Below are positions 58,123 to 64,000 of a stretch of DNA of 64,000 nt, piece after piece. Below the pieces are notes generated by a model. It ran no database searches. It saw nothing but the letters and a program-made list of their open reading frames with translations, and had not been told where the DNA came from. The first letter of the stretch is position 1. Every line of letters begins with the position of its first letter. Origin of the DNA: Eudorina sp. 2006-703-Eu-15 (taxonomy: Eukaryota; Chlorophyta; Chlorophyceae; Chlamydomonadales; Volvocaceae); contig BDSI01000018.1 of the NCBI GenBank assembly GCA_003117195.1, forward strand, positions 348,230 through 412,229, given 5' to 3'. The translations under genes were made by a program, and so were the position numbers.

Positions 58123-59684
58123 GCCGGGCCTGGTAGCTCTGACGGGGTGGCGAGGTGGGAGGTAGAGAGGCACGGTGCGGTGTGGCCGAAAGGTAACCTC
58201 GCCGGGGGAGGAGGGCGGGAGGGGAGGAGGGCGGGAGGGGAGGAGGACGCTGGGGAACTCGAGCAGGGCTGTCGAAAGGGACTCGACCAACGGAATTTGG
58301 GGCCGTCAGGGTGGTCCTCCCACCGCATGGCGGGCGCTGCCGGGCCACCTCTATCTCTGCGCTCTGAGCACTGAGCACCGAGCCCCCGGGGTGGGGGCTG
58401 CGTGACTCGGACCGGGGTTACCGTACCAGCAGCGGCAAAACCCACTGGCGCGGCGCCGGATGGCCCTCGGCCCCTTCCCCCGTGGGGGAGGTGGGTGTCC
58501 CCCGCGGCGGTCATCTGGAAGCATCCGTTTCCCATTTAAGGCGCGAAGGCAATTCACGGAATCAGCATCCCTCAATGTGACTGTCGGCCGGCACGGCGCG
58601 GCGGGCGCCCGACGCAGGCGGCGAGGGGGCCGTCTCCAGCTGCGATGTCGAGCGTGTCCGGGCCGTGGGACCTAGGGGTGCTGTGGGGGGCCGGGGCGTG
58701 TGGAGCTGTAGTTGGTGCCAGCGACGGCGGGTCAGGTGGGGCGAGAGCTGCCTGGGGGCGGCGGCGCTCGCTCGTCCCCGAGCTGCTGAGGTGCCGCGGG
58801 ACACGGCACCACACCGACGAAGCCCGTCCGGCATGGGTATGGAGAGGGATGGGGACCACCTGTATCGGGACCTCCGTCGGGACCTACCACAGCGGCAGAC
58901 GTGCAGCTCCCAGACAGCGCGTGCAGCTCCCAGACAGCGCGTGCGGCTCCCAGACAGCGCGTGCGGCTCCCAGGCAAAAGCTCCTTGCCGCCGGGGGACG
59001 CTGTCGGTGTCGCTGGGGCCAATGGATTGTTTTGTTTGGTCGTTGGTGGCAGTTTCCAGTTGGTGCGGCTGCTCCTGGACACGTGGCTGCGTGGGCGGCG
59101 TGCGATCGGGCGGCAGTGGGTTGGGGGCAGCAGCTCATGCGGCAGGCGCGGAAGTCCGCCCGCGACAAGGGCAGCCCGGGGTTGCACGTGTGTGTTTCCT
59201 CAGGTGGTGGTGGTGGTGGGGGCCCCGGAGAGTGTGCCGACGCCAACACGCGTACCGCAGACATGAACGCGTGCCGTATGCCGTATGCCGTACACATGCA
59301 GTCGCGGAGGTGTCGAGTGCACCGTCACCGCCGTTCGGTCTCAAGAGGGTTTCGTAATGTAACCGTTGAGTTGGTCCCTGAGTCCCGAGCGGGCGATCCG
59401 AGGGGCCCGGATGAATGGGAGGGGGCGGGGGCGCGGGAGGCGGTTGTTGAGCAGTGCGCACGCCCTGTTGAGCCTGGCATGGGGGAGCAGTGACGCCAGG
59501 GATCCACCTTTCTCCCTCGTTGGCCCTCGAGTGCAGCCAACCGGTTAAAACCACTGTGTGTCATCTGTGAGGGGGACGTGTACATGAACGTACGGCGATG
59601 ACGACGCCGATAATGGTGGAAAACAAAGGCGCTTTCGTTGGGGTGCCCATAAGAACTCCGTCCGGTAACCCCCACCCCCCCTTG

Positions 59685-59845
59685 CCGTTGCACTGGCGGC
59701 AGCGCGGCCGCGCCGCCGCGCGCCCGCGCACAGTCGCTGTCCTTCCATTGCTGTGCAGGTACCTCGCCACGGAAGTATGCTGAGACGCGTCTGGGTGTGC
59801 CCGGGTTCGTTTTTCGGGTTTCATGTTTTTCTTTTCAATATAACC
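59685..59845 (+). repeat. Dispersed element copy, longest form
   Basis: Same block order as 22395-22540: GGCAGCGCGGCCGCGCCGCC, then GTGCAGGTACCTCGCCACGG, AAGTATGCTGAG, GTCTGGGTGTGCCCGGGTTC, and GTTTTTCGGGTTTCAT plus a T-rich tract. About 145 bases align to the 22.4 kb copy. Confidence 0.78.
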
Positions 59846-59927
59846 CCCATCCCCCGACCGTCGGTGCCCGGTACTGAATGATTGAACGCGTTACAGCGGA
59901 CCACGAAAAGGGATCTAGGGTACTGTT

Positions 59928-60035
59928 GGTACGGTTGGGGCCTGTACCCGTTGAAGGGGCGCTGGTAGGGTTGGGGCCTGTACCCGTTGAAGGGGCGCTG
60001 GTACGGTTGGGGCCTGTACCCGTTGAAGGGGCGCT
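59928..60035. repeat. 36-bp tandem repeat, three copies
   Basis: Three head-to-tail copies of a 36-mer containing GGGGCCTGTACCCGTTGAAG and GGGCGCTGGTA, near-identical (one G/C variant). Confidence 0.9.
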
Positions 60036-60060
60036 GCCCACTGACCAGGGTCCCGGACGC

Positions 60061-60140
60061 CGGGGGGACCCACGGGACGCCGGGGGGACCCACGGGACGC
60101 CGGGGGGACCCACGGGACGCCGGGGGGACCCACGGGACGG
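60061..60140. repeat. 20-bp tandem repeat, four copies
   Basis: Four copies of CGGGGGGACCCACGGGACGC in a row, the last ending GACGG. It lies 25 bases after the 36-bp array. Confidence 0.92.
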
Positions 60141-60818
60141 GACGCAACGATGGAGGACGACATCCAACGACTGTGTGCGAGTGAGCTTCATTCCTTACAA
60201 GTTACAACGAACTGCCGTACCACGCATCGGACGCTATGCCATGTAAACCCAACGTCACCCCCCCAAAAGCATCCCGTTGTGCGGTCACAGCTGACACGTC
60301 ACTGCTGTGCGTCGAGTGGTGCAGTGTCGGAAGGCCACCCAGCAGCACTACACGCGCTTCTTCTACATTACTGGCCTGGCCTATCCCGAATGAAAAATAC
60401 AGATATATACATACACGCCTACATGGGGGTAAACTCGATGATGACCCAGATGATTGATCCACACGCCCCGCCCTCCGCCAGCACGGGGCGCCAACCCTCT
60501 CTCCCTCTCTCCCTCTCGTTCCCTCTCTCCCTCGGTGATGAGCTGACGGGCCTGCGTGGGGTTGGGGGAGGCGTCACCGACCTCCCCTGCACTTCCACAC
60601 CGCCCCATGCAGCCCCGCAAGCCTTCACTGCTCCCCGGTGCACAAGTATATGTATATAGATAGCTATGTACGTACGTACCGTATGGGACTGACATGAAAG
60701 GGGGGTTCCGCACCTCCGCTGTGACATTAATAATTCATCCATTCAATCAATCACTCGCTGCCTGTACGACAAAGGTTGAGGCAGCAGAGGCCCAAATGTA
60801 CACGCGTCAGCTCCTCAC

Positions 60819-60819
<1 letters not shown>

Positions 60820-60879
<60 letters not shown>
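60820..60879 (+). repeat. (ATC)20 microsatellite
   Basis: Twenty uninterrupted ATC triplets. No frame through it has other coding features. Confidence 0.92.
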
Positions 60880-60881
<2 letters not shown>

Positions 60882-62169
60882 GCTTGGGGCCATGGGTATG
60901 TTCGTCATACGACACACACGGCCAACGCAGCCGCCGCCAGCATGCACCTCCCAACGTCCTCCTGCAACCGCCGGCCTCCGTGCATACGGACAGATGCTGC
61001 TCCCGGCTGTACAGAGCTATACACGAGCTACCGTACACCCCACTAACCACCAACCACCGCCACCATTACCAAAATCATGTCCGTTTACATGCCGTACACG
61101 GAGTGGCTATCGCCGCAGCTGTGTGCACCGAACTCTAGTCGTTCCCCTTTGAAGAGAGAAGAGATCCTCCCACAGAGACCGTCGCCCTCTGGGGTCACCG
61201 ACCGCTGTCACTGTCCTCCCGGGGTGCGGGGTGCGCGGGGGCTTGATGCGAGGATATCGAAGCGGCGAATGCCGACTGCGCTGCGCGACGGCAACCGAGG
61301 GCCGCATGCACCGGCGAAGAATGCAAAGATGGGCGCCTTTGGACCTCTCAGTGCTGCCGCCCCCGGTGCCGCCCCCCGTGCCGCCACGGGTCACTGCAGG
61401 ATGCAGTCTGATGTGCACCGAGCCGGCCGCCGCCGTCCGCCAACCCGCCACCGCAGCCACCAATCAGCGCCACTGGCACCGCCACCACACCACCGGTCGA
61501 TCCCACCCCTCCCACCCCTCCCACCACCCGCACCCTCCTGATGATTACCCTGCCATGACCGCCCTGGTGTACCTCCACTAGTCCTTCCTGCTCCATCACC
61601 ACCACCATCACCACCACCACCCCACCACCACCACCACCACCACCATGAATGTGCAAACCACACCACCCTCTCAGCACCGACCCCCCCATCAAACAATACA
61701 TTGCATTGTCCAAATATCTATATACCCTTCCGATGAGTGGACTGTGACTGCCCGGGAATGCCGGCCGGCTGCCAGAACAATCCCGATGTGTGCTTGTGAA
61801 GGGGCTGGAGCGCCGGACTGGAGCGTCGTCGCTGCTGCAGTGCATCCCAGGTGACCGCGGCCCCCATGCGCCACCCGCCAGCCGGCCACCAGCAGCGCCC
61901 CCCTACCGATTCCGTGCCATTAGAACTAAAAATGGTTGTGCGATTGTGTTTGTGCGCATGCGTGCATACCCAACCCTCGTGTATGTGTTCAAACGCCGTG
62001 GAGGAAGAAACAAAACGAACGACATGGCGCCCACGCGCAACACGACACGACCCGGGCCGATGCGGCCGATGCGGAACCACACACGATCGCGGCCAGCGAA
62101 GCAACCGGCGCCGGGCGAGGCGCCGTGAGCATTCGGATGATCGCAGGCAAGCCAAGCAAGCACGCAGGG

Positions 62170-62262
62170 TAGCAGCAGCAACTGCCGCTGCTGCTGCTGC
62201 CGCTGCTGCTGCCGCTGCTGCTGTCGCTGCTGCTGCTGCTGTCGCTGCTGCTGCGGCGGCGG
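62170..62262 (+). repeat. Imperfect CTG array
   Basis: A run of CTG broken by CCG and TCG triplets; on the minus strand it reads as poly-Gln with Arg. No surrounding coding evidence. Confidence 0.85.
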
Positions 62263-63368
62263 CGGCCCGCGACGCGACGCAGGCGCGCCAGCCAGAGCCT
62301 GGCTGGGAGATCCCAGCACGCGCCGCAGCTCCGGCCGGGGGTTCAGCGGCACGGCGTCAAAGCGCCGGCAGGCAGGACCCGGGTTCCGGAGGCCCGGCGC
62401 GCGTCAGGGAACGGCAATTCGCAACAACAGGGATAGTGAGCACACAAGTGCATCGGTTGTCGCGGTCGGTGCGGACGTGTGTCGGGACGGCGGCTCACCG
62501 CCGACGACAGATGTCCGCCAGCGCGCGCCGCGTGCGTGCGTGTGTGCTGGCCCGTCATACTCCCCCCACCTCCCTGGCGAAATTCCATGCATCTGATCAC
62601 TCACCAGTACGACACACCAACACCCCGAGCAGCATCCCGCGTGCATATCTGTGTGCATACATATGTGTGTGTGTGTGTTTGTTTGTGCTTTGATAGAAGT
62701 TTGTGCCTAGCAAGTTTGCGCTAGTATGTTCGCGCGCGCGTGTGGCAAGCCCAAGCCCAAGCCCAAGCGGCAGCCCACCACTGGAGCCATTCAGCCACCC
62801 TCGCCTCCCACCCCTGGAGCCATTCATCCACCCTCGCGGGGCCCACCCGGGTTGCGTGTCCCCGACCCGGCTGTGCCACCCCACCCCACCCCACCCGCTG
62901 ACCTCCCTCGCCAGCGACCCCCCTGGAGATCCTTGCGGTGCGATCACCCAGCCAATAACACCCACACCCAAGACGCATGGGTGGCCGTACATACGAAGCT
63001 GTCCCATGTACGGGCCGTACATACGGAGCAGTCCCATTTGACCAGACAAGCAAGGCGCAACATGATACAAGGCGCAACATCATCATGCATTAAGGGATAC
63101 GACATTGCGATGCATTCGATACTCGACAATCGCCAATCGCCAATCGATGGATGGTTACCACGCCAACCTGGTGCAAGAGTGCCGAAACATACAGGCCTTA
63201 TGGAGCGCTATGCTCGAATCGCAAATTGATGATGAAGACCTATCTAGTCAGCGACGGGCAAACAGTGCTGTGGCTTGATCGATCGACCTTGTGTTGGGGA
63301 CATCCTGCACCGAACAAGCGTATGTATTCACCCCTGGAGCAGCCGCCACCGGTACCGCCACCGCCGCC

Positions 63369-63575
<207 letters not shown>

Positions 63576-63890
63576 GCTCGCACGACAGGCGGGGCTGCCC
63601 CCGGAGGGCGAGGGAGGCGAAGCGCGCGAACGAACCGGGCGGGGAACGACCATGAGTGGCGGCGGTGCCGGCCGGCCGGTGAGAGCGGCGGACCGAAGGA
63701 CGGCCTCTCTCTAGCAGCGGCCGTCCGCGCACTGCATGGCGTCCCCTTTTTTTGTCAGCGCCATGGCGCCATGGCGCCCCCCCGACACCCCCGCCCCCCC
63801 GCCCCCCACACACACATGTATGGGTGGTTCGGTTCGGGTGGGCTCCCCGCCAAACACACACGCATACTCAAGAAGGTGTCATGGGGCTGG

Positions 63891-63921
63891 GCGGTTAGGG
63901 CGGTTAGGGCGGTTAGGGCTG
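63891..63921 (+). repeat. GGTTAGGGC short tandem repeat
   Basis: Three copies of GCGGTTAGG/GGTTAGGGC lie near the window end. The unit resembles a telomeric TTAGGG spaced by GC, but is too short to call a telomere. Confidence 0.6.
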
Positions 63922-64000
63922 GTTTCCCACTGACCACACATACCCACACGGCCATCTCTGGCATCACCGGGCTTTTACCCATGTCACGCACTCCTGCTCT

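Larger units (their letters stand above)
58123..63150. other. Repeat-rich downstream region, no confident gene
   Basis: After the MYND stop I find no exon-like frame with recognisable domains on either strand. A plus-strand TGTAA at 59358-59362 could end the MYND transcript. The region holds a dispersed element copy (59685-59845), two minisatellites (59928-60140), ATC and CAC/CAT microsatellites (60820-60879, about 61590-61646) and an imperfect CTG array (62170-62262). Confidence 0.5.

Noticed and set aside
59928..60140. CRISPR-like array
   Set aside because: Units abut without spacers and the genome is eukaryotic; these are minisatellites.
63891..63921. Telomere
   Set aside because: Only three GGTTAGGGC units followed by unique sequence; green-algal telomeres are usually TTTTAGGG or TTTAGGG.

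Overview
This window reads as nuclear DNA from a GC-rich green alga, probably a chlorophyte of the Chlorophyceae or volvocine type. I see dense short introns with GT-AG (twice GC-AG) borders, TGTAA polyadenylation-like signals, long TG, CAG and ATC microsatellites, and Gly/Ala-rich insertions in proteins. One gene is an algal-type secreted SGNH hydrolase, one is a peroxisomal acyl-CoA oxidase, and a tRNA-Leu carries an intron. No bacterial, organellar or viral gene was recognised. The species cannot be named from sequence alone.

Layout: 1-1675 has no confident gene. 1676-2763 (+) is a small F-box protein. 2764-7387 is a long GT-rich stretch with no convincing gene, probably the 3' parts of two convergent transcripts. 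7388-13489 (-) is a complete 12-exon acyl-CoA oxidase ending in the peroxisomal signal SRL. 14114-18683 (-) is a 9-exon RluA-family RNA pseudouridine synthase. 18684-19122 is a divergent promoter region. 19123-28736 (+) is a 15-exon secreted SGNH/GDSL-like hydrolase. 31852-34918 (-) is a 2-exon BTB-BACK protein. 39022-44829 (-) is a large, low-complexity coiled-coil protein. 44830-45610 is a second divergent promoter region. 45611-50526 (+) is a 7-exon BCNT-domain protein (SWC5/CFDP1 type, SWR1 chromatin remodeller). 51511-58122 (+) is a C-terminal MYND zinc-finger protein whose last intron holds a tRNA-Leu(CAA) gene. 58123-64000 is repeat-rich and has no confident gene.

The genes belong to unrelated housekeeping pathways (protein turnover, fatty-acid beta-oxidation, RNA modification, extracellular or cell-wall esterase, chromatin), as expected of ordinary nuclear gene order. 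I joined exons by hand from splice consensus, phase agreement and family similarity. In most genes every junction keeps the reading frame.

The most unusual signal lies in the introns. At least three families of short dispersed repeats recur, mostly inside introns and often next to splice sites: a CCAATTTCCTATAC + poly-C element, a GT-rich element with a GCAGAGCAGGAGTGCG-like core, and an element with a GGGTTCGT..TCGGGTTT core. Their spread looks like introner-like intron invasion or a non-autonomous mobile family, and they are the best candidates here for something undescribed.
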